Assembly: GCF_031845305.1 (NCBI RefSeq)
Contig: NZ_JAVREH010000005.1
Coordinates: 1 to 64,000 of the forward strand
Reading direction: 5' to 3'
Length of the DNA stretch: 64,000 bases
DNA from: Jatrophihabitans_A lederbergiae
GTDB lineage: Bacteria; Actinomycetota; Actinomycetes; Mycobacteriales; Jatrophihabitantaceae
The position numbers and the translations under genes were made by a program. Below the pieces are notes generated by a model. The model saw only the letters and a program-made list of their open reading frames with translations. It ran no database searches and was not told the DNA's origin. This document shows, in pieces, positions 43,199-51,887 of this stretch (position 1 is the first letter of the stretch; the number at the start of each line of letters is the position of its first letter).

Positions 43199-43906
43199 CT
43201 AGAACAGCCGCTGCGCCGGCGACTGCTCCGCCGCACCGGCCAGCCGCCGGTTCAGCCTGGCCCGCGCCCGGCTCGGCAGCTCGGGGACCAAGATCACCCT
43301 TTCAGCCGCGGCAAGATCGCCATTGAGGGCACGGAAGGCTTCGGCCAGCGTCACGCCGTGCGCCGGCCGATCGAGGACGGTGACCTCGTCACCGGCCCGT
43401 ACCGTGCCCTCGGTCAACACCCGCAGGTACGCGCCCGGACGCTGCGCGCGGACGAACCGCTTGATCAGCTTGTGGACGCCCCAGAATCCGGCGAAGGTCG
43501 TGCACGGCGTCCGGGGAGAGGTCACCTGCAGCACCGCGCTCCCGATGCGCCACCGCTCGCCGATGAGCGAATTCGTGACGTCCACGCCGCGCACCGTCAG
43601 GTTCTCGCCGAAGGAGCCCGGCGCGAGCGGGAACGCCAGCTCCGGCCCCACCTCGCGCTGCCACCACTCGGTGTCCTCGATCGCGTAGGCGTACACGGCC
43701 TGATCGGGACCGCCGTGCACACGCAGGTCCCCGATCCGATCGCCGTCGACCCCGAGGCGCCGCAGCGTGACGGGGCGCTCGACCGGCCGCTTGTCGATGC
43801 CGGTCTGCAACCTGCGCTGTCTCGGCGCGTTCGGCCGCAGCGCCGGATCGTCGCGCATGCGGCTGACGATGTTGACCGTCAACAGGGACGACGCCGGTGC
43901 TGACAC
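43199..43906 (-). CDS. MOSC domain protein (YiiM-like)
   Basis: The 235-residue product has the MOSC layout: TGIDKRPVERPVTLRRLGVDGDRIGDLRVHGGPDQAVYAYA, PGSFGENLTVRGVDV and the conserved Cys in TSPRTPCTTFAGFWG. YiiM proteins reduce N-hydroxylated base analogues using molybdenum cofactor. The GTG at 43906 was chosen because TAGGCT lies seven bases before it (a near-leaderless start). Confidence 0.88.
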   Translation of the reverse strand: MSAPASSLLTVNIVSRMRDDPALRPNAPRQRRLQTGIDKRPVERPVTLRRLGVDGDRIGDLRVHGGPDQAVYAYAIEDTEWWQREVGPELAFPLAPGSFGENLTVRGVDVTNSLIGERWRIGSAVLQVTSPRTPCTTFAGFWGVHKLIKRFVRAQRPGAYLRVLTEGTVRAGDEVTVLDRPAHGVTLAEAFRALNGDLAAAERVILVPELPSRARARLNRRLAGAAEQSPAQRLF

Positions 43907-43913
43907 AACGGCC

Positions 43914-43919
43914 AGCCTA
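43914..43919 (-). promoter_or_regulatory. -10 box of the MOSC gene
   Basis: TAGGCT on the minus strand ends seven bases before the GTG start, matching TANNNT with leaderless-type spacing. Confidence 0.4.
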
Positions 43920-43971
43920 ATGGCGTGGCACACTGATTGTTCGTTCTCGACTCAGGGGTGGGGCACAGCTC

Positions 43972-44163
43972 ATGGCAGGCACGGTTTCGCCGAAGTCCAA
44001 CTGGGATGGCGCGTACGACGAACACCCGGTGAATGAGTTGCTGGCCGACAAGGCCGGCTCGCAGAGCCCGTTCGGCGACGACCTCACCTTTCCGTTGCCC
44101 GTCGAGAGCCTCTACTACCGCCACCCCGGTCCGGAGAATCGCCCGCACCGCGCTGGTGACTGA
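43972..44163 (+). CDS. Small hypothetical protein upstream of the XPB module
   Basis: A 63-residue polar product (MAGTVSPKSNWDGAYDEHPV at the start, then FPLPVESLYYRHPGPENRPH). It lies 15 bases before the helicase-associated gene and is probably co-transcribed. A small ORF in a similar place occurs near XPB in mycobacteria, as I recall, but homology is not shown here. GGGGTGGGG upstream is G-rich but spaced a little far. Function unknown. Confidence 0.5.
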   Translation: MAGTVSPKSNWDGAYDEHPVNELLADKAGSQSPFGDDLTFPLPVESLYYRHPGPENRPHRAGD

Positions 44164-44178
44164 CCGCGCGAGCCGCGG

Positions 44179-46584
44179 GTGACCGCAGAAGACCTGATCG
44201 AGCGGTCATCGGGTAGGCCTGCCACGCTCACCGGGTGGCTGCGCGGCTTCAGCGACCACGAGCTGATCGCGCTGCTGCGCCGGCGGCCCGACCTGGCGCT
44301 GCCCGCTCCGGTGGACCTCGCGGCGCTCGCCAGCCGGGCCGGCGTCCGAAGCTCGGTTTCCCGCGCTCTGGACTCGCTCGACGCCTTCACGCTGCGCACG
44401 CTGGAGGTGGTGGTGTGCCTGGGTGCGGGCGCCTCCGTCGACACCACTGCCTCCTGGTTCTCCCTCGACCACGCCGATGCCGTGGCAGCCGCCCTGACCC
44501 GGCTGCGGGACTGGCTGCTGATCTGGGGCGGCGACGAGCAGTTGCGCCCGGTCGGTGCCGTGCGGGAGGTCCTCGGCTCGTACCCCGCCGGCTTGGGACG
44601 CAGCATCTTCGACCTGTTCAGCGCCGTCAACGACATCGCGCTGGCCCCGTTGCTGCGACGCCTGGGGCTGCCGCCGGCAACCCAGCCACGGTCGGGCAAC
44701 GCGGCGGCCACCGCCATCCTGGAGCGGCTGGACACGCTGCTGGCCGAGTGCGGGGACGGTGAGCGCGCCATCCTGGACCGCCTCGCCGCCGGACCACCCA
44801 TCGGTGCCTTGCGCAACGCCTTCGCCCCGTCCCTTTCCGACGCCAACGGTCCCGCCCGGTCGCTGGTCGAACGCGGGTTGCTCGCGCCCATCGACACCAC
44901 CACCGTGGAGCTACCCCGCGAGGTCGCGCTGGCGTTGCGCGAGCACCCCGCCGGGCCGGTCCGGCCCACACCGCCCGAGATAGCGGTGGCCGAGCGCGGC
45001 GCACCGGTGATCGACGGCGGTGGCGCCACCCAGGTGCTCGAGACGGTCCGGCTGGTCGAGCTACTGCTGAACGAGCTGGCCCGCGATGCCCCGGCACAGC
45101 TACGGGCCGGCGGCCTCGGCGTGCGCGATCTGCGCCGGTTGTCGCGCGCGCTGCAGGTCACCGAAGCGGTCACCGCCATGCTCGTCGAGATCACCTACGA
45201 GGCCGGCCTGCTGTCGAGCTCGACGACCGTGGATGCCTCGTACCTGCCCACCACCGACTTCGACGGCTGGCTGCGGCAGGCAACCGCGCAGCGGTGGGTT
45301 CAGCTCGCCGGGGCCTGGCTGGCGATGACCCGGCTGCCCGGCCTGGTCGGGGCTCGCGACGACCGGGACAAGACCATCGCCGCGCTGTCCTCGGACGTGG
45401 AGCGGCACAGCGCCCCGACCCTGCGGGTGCAGCTGCTGGCGCTGCTCGCCGAGCTGCCTCCCGGCCTCGCCCCGCGCTCGGATGCCGAGGTGCTGGCACG
45501 GCTGGCGTGGCGGGCTCCTCGCCGGGCGTCGGCCAATCGCGCGGTCGCCGAGGCGATGCTGGCCGAGGCGGCGACGCTGGGGCTGACCGGCTACGGCGCG
45601 ATCACCGGCTACACCCGGGCGCTGCTGCACGGTGCCGAGACCGGCGCCGCCCGGGCCGAGGCCAATGCCGCGGACACGCTGACCGCGGCGCTGCCCGAGC
45701 CGGTGCAGGAGTTCCTGCTGCAACCGGACCTGACCGCCGTCGTGCCGGGCCCGCCGACCGCTGAGCTGCAGGGCGAGCTGGGCCTGGCCGCGGATCTGGA
45801 GTCGACCGGCGGCGCCTCGGTGTACCGGATCGGCCCGGGCAGCCTGCGCCGCGCGCTGGACGCCGGCCGGACCGGATCGGATCTGCAGCAGTTCTTCACC
45901 AGCCACTCGCGCACTCCCGTCCCGCAGGCCCTGCAGTACCTGATCAACGACGTCGCGACCCAGCACGGACGGCTGCGCGCGGGCGCGGCCACCAGCTACC
46001 TGCGCTGCGACGACGAGGCGTTGCTGGACCGGGTGCTGGCCGAGCCCGCGCTCGTCCCCCTCGGTCTGCAGCGGATCGCCCCGACGGTGGTTCTCACCGG
46101 CTCCGGCATTGCCGTTGTGCTGGAGCGGCTGCGCGCGGCCGGTTTCGCCCCCGCCGCGGAGTCCGCGGACGGCGCCATCGTCAACCTCGCCGCGGACACG
46201 CCTCGGGTGCCGGGCCGCCAGCACTCCCGGATCTCGCGGGTCAGAGCCAGCGTGCTCGCCGACACCCAGCTGTCCGAGGTGGTCGCCAGGCTGCGGGCCA
46301 GCGAGCGACTGGCCGCGGCCGTCACCAACTCGACCAACCGGGTGTCCCAGCAGATCCCCGGTGTCACCTCGGCGTCGATCCTGGAACTGCTACGGACCGC
46401 GGTACGCCAGGAGCGCACGATCGCGATCGGCTACGTCGACGACACCGGCACACCGTCCCAGCGCGTGCTGACGCCGATCTCGCTCGGCGGGGGAATGGTG
46501 CGTGGCCACGAGCCTTCGGACGGCAGGCTGCGCAGCTACCCGCTGCAGCGGATCACCACCGTGAGCCTGCTCGCCGACGAGTAG
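44179..46584 (+). CDS. Helicase-associated protein (Helicase_C_3 domain) linked to XPB
   Basis: The 801-residue product is alpha-helical with an N-terminal part resembling winged-helix segments (LIERSSGRPATLTGWLRGFSDHELIALLRRRPDLALPAPVDL) and a C-terminal region with VQEFLLQPDLTAVVPGPPTAELQGELGLAADLESTGGASVYRI, typical of the Helicase_C_3 family in actinobacteria. No Walker motifs are present, so it is not itself an ATPase. It precedes xpb by 73 bases on the same strand; the pair is conserved, and it probably acts as the partner of XPB in repair. The mechanism is inference. Confidence 0.8.
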   Translation: MTAEDLIERSSGRPATLTGWLRGFSDHELIALLRRRPDLALPAPVDLAALASRAGVRSSVSRALDSLDAFTLRTLEVVVCLGAGASVDTTASWFSLDHADAVAAALTRLRDWLLIWGGDEQLRPVGAVREVLGSYPAGLGRSIFDLFSAVNDIALAPLLRRLGLPPATQPRSGNAAATAILERLDTLLAECGDGERAILDRLAAGPPIGALRNAFAPSLSDANGPARSLVERGLLAPIDTTTVELPREVALALREHPAGPVRPTPPEIAVAERGAPVIDGGGATQVLETVRLVELLLNELARDAPAQLRAGGLGVRDLRRLSRALQVTEAVTAMLVEITYEAGLLSSSTTVDASYLPTTDFDGWLRQATAQRWVQLAGAWLAMTRLPGLVGARDDRDKTIAALSSDVERHSAPTLRVQLLALLAELPPGLAPRSDAEVLARLAWRAPRRASANRAVAEAMLAEAATLGLTGYGAITGYTRALLHGAETGAARAEANAADTLTAALPEPVQEFLLQPDLTAVVPGPPTAELQGELGLAADLESTGGASVYRIGPGSLRRALDAGRTGSDLQQFFTSHSRTPVPQALQYLINDVATQHGRLRAGAATSYLRCDDEALLDRVLAEPALVPLGLQRIAPTVVLTGSGIAVVLERLRAAGFAPAAESADGAIVNLAADTPRVPGRQHSRISRVRASVLADTQLSEVVARLRASERLAAAVTNSTNRVSQQIPGVTSASILELLRTAVRQERTIAIGYVDDTGTPSQRVLTPISLGGGMVRGHEPSDGRLRSYPLQRITTVSLLADE

Positions 46585-46657
46585 CGTCCGGGAACATCAA
46601 GACCGCGAAAACGCTTGAACCAGGCGATCCCACAGCGACATCTTCTAAGGAGCACGG

Positions 46658-48307
46658 GTGACCGACGGACCTCTCATCGTCCAATCCGACAAGACGCTGC
46701 TGCTCGAGGTCGACCACCCGATGGCCGGCGAGGCGCGAGCCGCGATCGCTCCGTTCGCCGAGCTGGAGCGGTCCCCCGAACATGTCCACACCTACCGGCT
46801 GACACCGCTGGGACTGTGGAACGCCCGCGCGGCCGGCCACGACGCCGAGCAGGTCGTCGACGCCCTGGTCCGGTTCTCCCGCTACACCGTGCCGCACGCG
46901 CTGCTGGTGGACGTCGCCGACACCATGGACCGCTACGGCCGGCTGCAGCTCGCCAAGCACCCGGTACACGGGCTGGTCCTGATCAGCCTGGACCGCGCGG
47001 TGCTCGAAGAGGTGCTGCGGCAGAAGAAGATCGCCCCGATGCTGGGCGAGCGCATCGATCCCGACACGGTGCTGGTGCACCCGTCCGAGCGCGGCCGGCT
47101 TAAGCAGGCGCTGCTCAAGGTCGGCTGGCCCGCCGAGGACCTGGCCGGCTACGTCAGCGGCGAGGCGCACCCGATCGAGCTGGAGAACGACGACTGGACG
47201 CTGCGGCCCTACCAGCAGCAGGCGGTCGAGTCGTTCTGGGCCGGTGGCTCGGGCGTGGTCGTGCTGCCCTGCGGTGCCGGCAAGACGCTGGTCGGCGCCG
47301 CCGCGATGGCGCAGGCGAAGGCCACCACGCTGATCCTGGTGACCAACACCGTGTCCGGCCGACAATGGAAAAGAGAACTGATCGCCCGCACCTCGCTGAC
47401 GGAGGAAGAGATCGGCGAGTATTCGGGCGAGAAGAAAGAGATCCGCCCGGTCACCATCGCCACGTACCAGGTGATGACCACCCGGCGTAAGGGCGAGTAC
47501 CGCCACCTGGAGCTGTTCGACTCCCGGGACTGGGGCCTCATCGTCTATGACGAGGTGCACCTGCTACCCGCGCCGATCTTCCGGCTGACCGCCGACCTGC
47601 AGTCCCGCAGGCGGCTCGGCCTGACCGCGACGCTGGTGCGTGAGGACGGCCGCGAGGGTGACGTGTTCTCCCTGATCGGCCCCAAGCGCTACGACGCGCC
47701 GTGGAAGGACATCGAGAACCAGGGCTGGATCGCGCCCGCGGACTGCTCGGAGGTTCGGGTGCAGCTGACCGACGCGGAGCGGATGAGCTATGCCACCGCC
47801 GAGCCCGAGGACAAGTACAAGCTCGCCGCGACCGCGCGTACGAAGCTGCCCGTCATCAAGGCCATCGTCGACCAGCACCCCGACGACCAGGTGCTGGTGA
47901 TCGGCGCCTATCTCGACCAGCTCGACGAGGTGGCCGAGCACCTCGGCGACATCCCGATCATCCAGGGCTCGACGCCGAACAAGGAGCGCGAGCGGCTCTA
48001 TGACTCGTTCCGCTCCGGTGAGACACGGGTGCTGGTGGTCAGCAAGGTCGCCAACTTCTCGATCGACCTGCCGGAGGCAGCTGTGGCGATCCAGATCTCG
48101 GGGACCTTCGGATCCCGCCAGGAAGAGGCCCAGCGGCTCGGACGGGTGCTGCGGCCCAAGCACGACGGGCGCCAGGCGCACTTCTACACCGTGGTCAGCC
48201 GGGACACCCTGGATGCCGAGTACGCCGCGCACCGGCAGCGGTTCCTGGCCGAGCAGGGGTACGCGTACACGATCGTGGACGCCGACGACCTGCTGCGGCC
48301 GCTCTAG
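46658..48307 (+). CDS. DNA repair helicase XPB
   Basis: The 549-residue product is a bacterial XPB, a superfamily 2 3'-5' helicase. The N-terminal domain (LIVQSDKTLLLEVDHPMAGEARAA) is followed by the Q-like motif RPYQQQAV, Walker A LPCGAGKTLVGAA (about residue 204), DEVH box VYDEVHLL, motif III GLTATLVREDGRE containing the RED motif, and motif VI RLGRVLRPKHDGR. AAGGAG six bases before the GTG supports the start. Bacterial XPB unwinds DNA near damage and may act in excision repair; here it is downstream of its usual companion gene. Confidence 0.95.
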   Translation: MTDGPLIVQSDKTLLLEVDHPMAGEARAAIAPFAELERSPEHVHTYRLTPLGLWNARAAGHDAEQVVDALVRFSRYTVPHALLVDVADTMDRYGRLQLAKHPVHGLVLISLDRAVLEEVLRQKKIAPMLGERIDPDTVLVHPSERGRLKQALLKVGWPAEDLAGYVSGEAHPIELENDDWTLRPYQQQAVESFWAGGSGVVVLPCGAGKTLVGAAAMAQAKATTLILVTNTVSGRQWKRELIARTSLTEEEIGEYSGEKKEIRPVTIATYQVMTTRRKGEYRHLELFDSRDWGLIVYDEVHLLPAPIFRLTADLQSRRRLGLTATLVREDGREGDVFSLIGPKRYDAPWKDIENQGWIAPADCSEVRVQLTDAERMSYATAEPEDKYKLAATARTKLPVIKAIVDQHPDDQVLVIGAYLDQLDEVAEHLGDIPIIQGSTPNKERERLYDSFRSGETRVLVVSKVANFSIDLPEAAVAIQISGTFGSRQEEAQRLGRVLRPKHDGRQAHFYTVVSRDTLDAEYAAHRQRFLAEQGYAYTIVDADDLLRPL

Positions 48308-48370
48308 GGGTGCCAGCCGGACTGAGCGAAGTTGTTGACTTCTGTTGGTATTTGAGTAACGCTGTGCCGT

Positions 48371-49162
48371 ATGCTCGCTCACCAGCGCCAAGCCCGGATC
48401 CTCGACGAGGTCCGCCGTGCCGGCGGGGTCCGGGTCTCCGAGTTGACCACGCTACTCGGCGTCTCGGATATGACGGTTCGCCGTGACCTGGACCAGCTGG
48501 CCGCCGACGGCACCGTGCAGAAGGTGCACGGCGGCGCCGTACTGGCCGCGCGTGTCACCGAGGAGCCCGGCTTCGAGGCCAAGAGCGGTTTGGCGCAGGG
48601 CGCCAAGCGCGCGATCTCGACCCGGGCCGCCACCCTGATCGAGCCCGGCACCGCCGTCGCGCTGTCCGCCGGAACCACGACGTGGGGCCTGGGACAGCAC
48701 CTGGCCTCGATTCCGGGGCTGACTGTCGTCACGAACTCCACGACGGTCGCCGACACGATCAGCACGTCGGCCACCGGCAAGCACACCGTCATCCTGACCG
48801 GCGGCGTCCGCACCCGTAGCGCGGCTCTTGTCGGCCCGGTCGCGGACGCCACGATCCGGTCCCTGCACTTCGACCAGCTGTTCCTCGGCGTACACGGCAT
48901 GGATGGCCACGCCGGGTTCACCACCCCGAACCTCGCCGAGGCCGAGACCAACCGGGCCCTCATCGACCGCGCCCGTACGGTCATCGTGCTGGCCGACTCG
49001 TCCAAATGGGGGACCGTGGGACTCGCCGACTTCGGCCCGCTCTCGGCCGCCGACATCCTGATTACCGACGACGGTATGCCGGCCGAGGCGCGAGCCGTGC
49101 TGGCCGAGTCGGTCGGTGAGCTGATCCTCGTTCCCTACGTATCCGAAGAGGCCGCGCCATGA
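48371..49162 (+). CDS. DeoR family transcriptional regulator (likely galactose regulator)
   Basis: The 263-residue product has an N-terminal winged helix (RQARILDEVRRAGGVRVSELTTLLGVSDMTVRRDLDQLAADGTVQKVHGGA) with the DeoR signature and a C-terminal sugar-phosphate sensor domain (SAGTTTWGLGQHL, GPVADATIRSLHFDQLFLGVHG). It overlaps galT by ATGA, so it probably controls galT in response to a galactose-pathway phosphate. The upstream 63 bases are AT-richer (TTGACT near 48335), but a matching -10 is unclear. Confidence 0.88.
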   Translation: MLAHQRQARILDEVRRAGGVRVSELTTLLGVSDMTVRRDLDQLAADGTVQKVHGGAVLAARVTEEPGFEAKSGLAQGAKRAISTRAATLIEPGTAVALSAGTTTWGLGQHLASIPGLTVVTNSTTVADTISTSATGKHTVILTGGVRTRSAALVGPVADATIRSLHFDQLFLGVHGMDGHAGFTTPNLAEAETNRALIDRARTVIVLADSSKWGTVGLADFGPLSAADILITDDGMPAEARAVLAESVGELILVPYVSEEAAP

Positions 49163-50238
49163 CGTACCGCCAGCACGTGCAGCTCGCCGACGACCGGGAC
49201 CTCTACTACTTCGATTCCCAACCGGGGCAGGATCGCTCCGCCAAGGATCTGCGGGACCTGCCCGAGACCGCGACGTCGTCCCAGATCCGCTGGGATCCGC
49301 TGTTCAACGAGTGGACGGTCATCGCCGGTCACCGGCAGTCCCGGACGTACAAGCCGCCGGTGAACCTCTGCCCGCTCTGCCCCACCCGCGACGGCAACCT
49401 GACCGAGATCCCCTCCCCTGAGTACGACGTCGCGGTGTTCGAGAACCGGTTCCCGTCCCTGAGCAACGACGCTGCCCAGCACGTCCCGGTCATCGAGGAC
49501 TTCCCGTTCCGCTCCGGGCCCGGCACCGGTCGCTGTGAGGTGGTGTGCTTCACCAGTGACCACAACACCTCGTTCGCCCAGCTCGACCAGCGCCACGCCC
49601 GTACCGTGATCGATGCCCTCGCCGACCGGACCGCCGAGCTCAGCGGGCTGGACGAGGTCGAGTACGTGTTCTGCTTCGAGAACCGTGGCGAAGAGATCGG
49701 CGTGACACTGTCCCACCCGCATGGCCAGATCTACGGCTACCCCTTCGTGCCGCCGCGGATGCTGCGCGCCGCCCAGGCCGCCGCCGATTACGAGGCCGAG
49801 CACGGCGACTGCCTGCGTTGCGAACTGCTGCGCCAGGAGGTCGAGGCCGGTGAGCGGATCATCGCCCGCACCGAGCACTGGACGGCGCTGGTTCCCTTCG
49901 CGGCCCGCTGGCCCTACGAGGCGCGGATCATCGCCAACCGGCACGTCGGGGACCTGCCGTCCCTGTCGGATGACGAGCGGGATGACCTGGCGGCGGCCTA
50001 CTTGGACCTGCTGGGGCGCTTCGACCGGATCTTCGACACTCCCGCCCCCTACATCGCCGGTTGGCACCAGGCCCCGGTGCGGCAGCTGCGCCATTCCTGG
50101 CATCTGGGAGCCGAGGTGTTCACCATCCGCCGGGCGCCGGGCAAGCTGAAGTACCTGGCCGGTTCGGAATCCGGAGCGGCCGTCTGGATCAACGACATCA
50201 CGCCCGAGACCGCCGCCGCCCGGTTGCGCGGGGACTGA
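49159..50238 (+). CDS. galT: Galactose-1-phosphate uridylyltransferase
   Basis: GalT exchanges UMP between UDP-glucose and galactose-1-phosphate in the Leloir pathway. The 359-residue product carries the zinc ligands in LCPLCPTRDGN, the catalytic triad loop SHPHGQIYGYPF with the His nucleophile that is uridylylated, and RQLRHSWHLGAEVF at the C-terminus. It is co-translated with the DeoR regulator. galK and galE are not in this window. Confidence 0.95.
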   Translation: MTYRQHVQLADDRDLYYFDSQPGQDRSAKDLRDLPETATSSQIRWDPLFNEWTVIAGHRQSRTYKPPVNLCPLCPTRDGNLTEIPSPEYDVAVFENRFPSLSNDAAQHVPVIEDFPFRSGPGTGRCEVVCFTSDHNTSFAQLDQRHARTVIDALADRTAELSGLDEVEYVFCFENRGEEIGVTLSHPHGQIYGYPFVPPRMLRAAQAAADYEAEHGDCLRCELLRQEVEAGERIIARTEHWTALVPFAARWPYEARIIANRHVGDLPSLSDDERDDLAAAYLDLLGRFDRIFDTPAPYIAGWHQAPVRQLRHSWHLGAEVFTIRRAPGKLKYLAGSESGAAVWINDITPETAAARLRGD

Positions 50239-50244
50239 CGAGCG

Positions 50245-50745
50245 CTACGTCACCGAGCGCTGGGCGTGCTGGTTGTCCACCCGCTGCTCGATGCGCAGCG
50301 CGGACTCGATCACCTTGACGATCTGCGGTTCGACCTGGCGTCCGAAGATCGGGATCGCGACCTTGACGTCTCCCGCCACCACCAGCTTCGATCCGGAGCC
50401 GGCGTTGGTGAGGACCGCCTCGGCGACCATGCTTGCCGGCTGATTCTTGATCGTGAGCCTGATGGCGCCCCGCCGGGTGCCCTGGGCGTCCGGGGCCGTC
50501 CACTGCTCCACCTGCCGGATCGCGATGCTCTCGCCGACGAAGCTGCGGATGAAGTCGGGCACGTCCGGCGCCATCACCCGATCGACGCGCACCTCGTCCC
50601 CGCCGTCGGCGGTGGGCGTGACGGCGACCTCGAAGGACAGCGCGCCGGACTGGCGGCAGGCCTCCTCGCGTACGGCCTGCTGGATGTGGCTGGCGTAAAT
50701 CTGCTCCACCGTGGCCGGCGACGCACTCTCGACAGTTAGCTTCAT
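50245..50745 (-). CDS. DUF2505 family protein
   Basis: The 166-residue product (MKLTVESASPATVEQIYASH at the start) matches DUF2505, a START/SRPBCC-like fold: helix, strands VDRVMAPDVPDFIRSFVG and a C-terminal helix VEPQIVKVIESALRIEQR. Function unknown; a lipid- or ligand-binding cavity is likely from the fold. The ATG at 50745 is the family-like start. It is divergent from thyA across about 100 bases. Confidence 0.82.
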   Translation of the reverse strand: MKLTVESASPATVEQIYASHIQQAVREEACRQSGALSFEVAVTPTADGGDEVRVDRVMAPDVPDFIRSFVGESIAIRQVEQWTAPDAQGTRRGAIRLTIKNQPASMVAEAVLTNAGSGSKLVVAGDVKVAIPIFGRQVEPQIVKVIESALRIEQRVDNQHAQRSVT

Positions 50746-50832
50746 ACCTCGATCATGGCCGATCACCGTTCACGGCGCCGCAATAGGGCTGGCCGGCGGG
50801 CGGGGTCTCCGGACTGGGGGTGCTCCGGCTGG

Positions 50833-50838
50833 TAGTTT
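50833..50838 (+). promoter_or_regulatory. -10 box of leaderless thyA
   Basis: TAGTTT, six bases, then the GTG of thyA: TANNNT-N6-start. There is no Shine-Dalgarno sequence. Confidence 0.5.
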
Positions 50839-50844
50839 TCGAGA

Positions 50845-51639
50845 GTGCGGCAGTACCTGGAACTACTCGACGATGTCCTGGCCAACGGCATCCGTAAGGG
50901 GGACCGTACCGGCACCGGAACCCTCAGCGTGTTCGGTCGCCAACTTCGCTTCGATCTGACCGAGGGCTTTCCGGCGGTCACGACCAAGAAGCTGCATCTG
51001 AAGTCCGTCGTCGGCGAGCTGATCTGGTTTCTGCAGGGCTCCACGAACGTGCGCTGGCTGCAGGAGCACGGCATCAGTATCTGGGACGAGTGGGCCGATC
51101 CCGACGGCGAGCTCGGGCCGGTCTACGGCCACCAGTGGCGGTCCTGGCCTGCGCCGGATGGACGCCACATCGACCAGATCGCCAGGGTGCTGGACTCGAT
51201 CCGGACCAATCCTGACTCCCGGCGGCACATCGTCAGCGCCTGGAATGTCGCCGAGGTGGACGACATGGCGCTGCCGCCGTGTCACACCATGTTCCAGTTC
51301 TATGTGGCTGACGGCCGGCTGTCGTGCCAGCTTTATCAGCGCTCGGCCGACCTCTTTCTTGGGGTGCCGTTCAACATCGCGTCCTACGCGCTGCTCACCC
51401 ACATGGTGGCCCAGGTCTGCGGGCTGGAGCCCGGTGACTTCGTGCATACCTTCGGCGACGCGCACCTGTACCTCAACCACGTCGAGCAGGCCACGCTGCA
51501 GTTGAGCCGGGAGCCGCGTCCACTGCCGGTGTTGCGGCTGAACCCCGAGCGCAAGGAGCTCACGGAGTTCGAGATCGGTGATGTCCAGTTGCTCGGTTAC
51601 GACCCGCACCCTGGCATAAAGGCCCCAATCGCCGTCTGA
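50845..51639 (+). CDS. thyA: Thymidylate synthase ThyA
   Basis: ThyA methylates dUMP to dTMP using methylene-tetrahydrofolate. The 264-residue product has the same length as the E. coli enzyme, with DRTGTGTLSVFG near the start, catalytic C146 in LPPCHTMFQFYV, LYQRSADLFLGVPFNIASYA for dUMP, and the C-terminal PIAV. The dihydrofolate reductase gene that often follows thyA is absent here; a large palindrome and groEL come next. Its GTG follows a TAGTTT -10 by six bases. Confidence 0.96.
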   Translation: MRQYLELLDDVLANGIRKGDRTGTGTLSVFGRQLRFDLTEGFPAVTTKKLHLKSVVGELIWFLQGSTNVRWLQEHGISIWDEWADPDGELGPVYGHQWRSWPAPDGRHIDQIARVLDSIRTNPDSRRHIVSAWNVAEVDDMALPPCHTMFQFYVADGRLSCQLYQRSADLFLGVPFNIASYALLTHMVAQVCGLEPGDFVHTFGDAHLYLNHVEQATLQLSREPRPLPVLRLNPERKELTEFEIGDVQLLGYDPHPGIKAPIAV

Positions 51640-51660
51640 GCTCGCTGTTCCCGCTCCGTC

Positions 51661-51768
51661 CCTGCCGTCCCTTCCGTTCCTCTCGTTTGACCTGCTGTTG
51701 GTCGCCCCAGCACGCCCTCAGCAGGTCAAACGAGTGGACGAAGGCGAGCGGAAGGGACGGGGGGCAGG
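51661..51768. repeat. Large imperfect palindrome between thyA and groEL
   Basis: A nested inverted repeat: CTCGTTTGACCTGCTG (51682-51697) pairs perfectly with 51719-51734; CCGTCCCTTCCG (51665-51676) pairs with 51749-51760; CCTGC (51661-51665) can pair with GCAGG (51764-51768). A 21-base loop is at the centre. It may terminate thyA, but 108 bases is long for that; a mobile palindromic repeat is another option. Confidence 0.7.
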
Positions 51769-51796
51769 AGGGCGCGAACAAGCCCCGGATACGCCA

Positions 51797-51828
51797 ATGG
51801 GCGGCTCCGCCGAAGCGGAACCGCCCAT
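51797..51828 (-). terminator. groEL terminator with UUCG tetraloop
   Basis: On the minus strand ATGGGCGGTTCCGC and GCGGAGCCGCCCAT form a 14-bp stem with one G-U pair, closed by C(UUCG)G, an extra-stable tetraloop. It lies about 60 bases after the groEL stop. Confidence 0.8.
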
Positions 51829-51887
51829 CGAAGTGGTGCAGGTGCTGAACTGCAGAGCCGTGAACGACCCAGCGTGGGGACCTGGAC

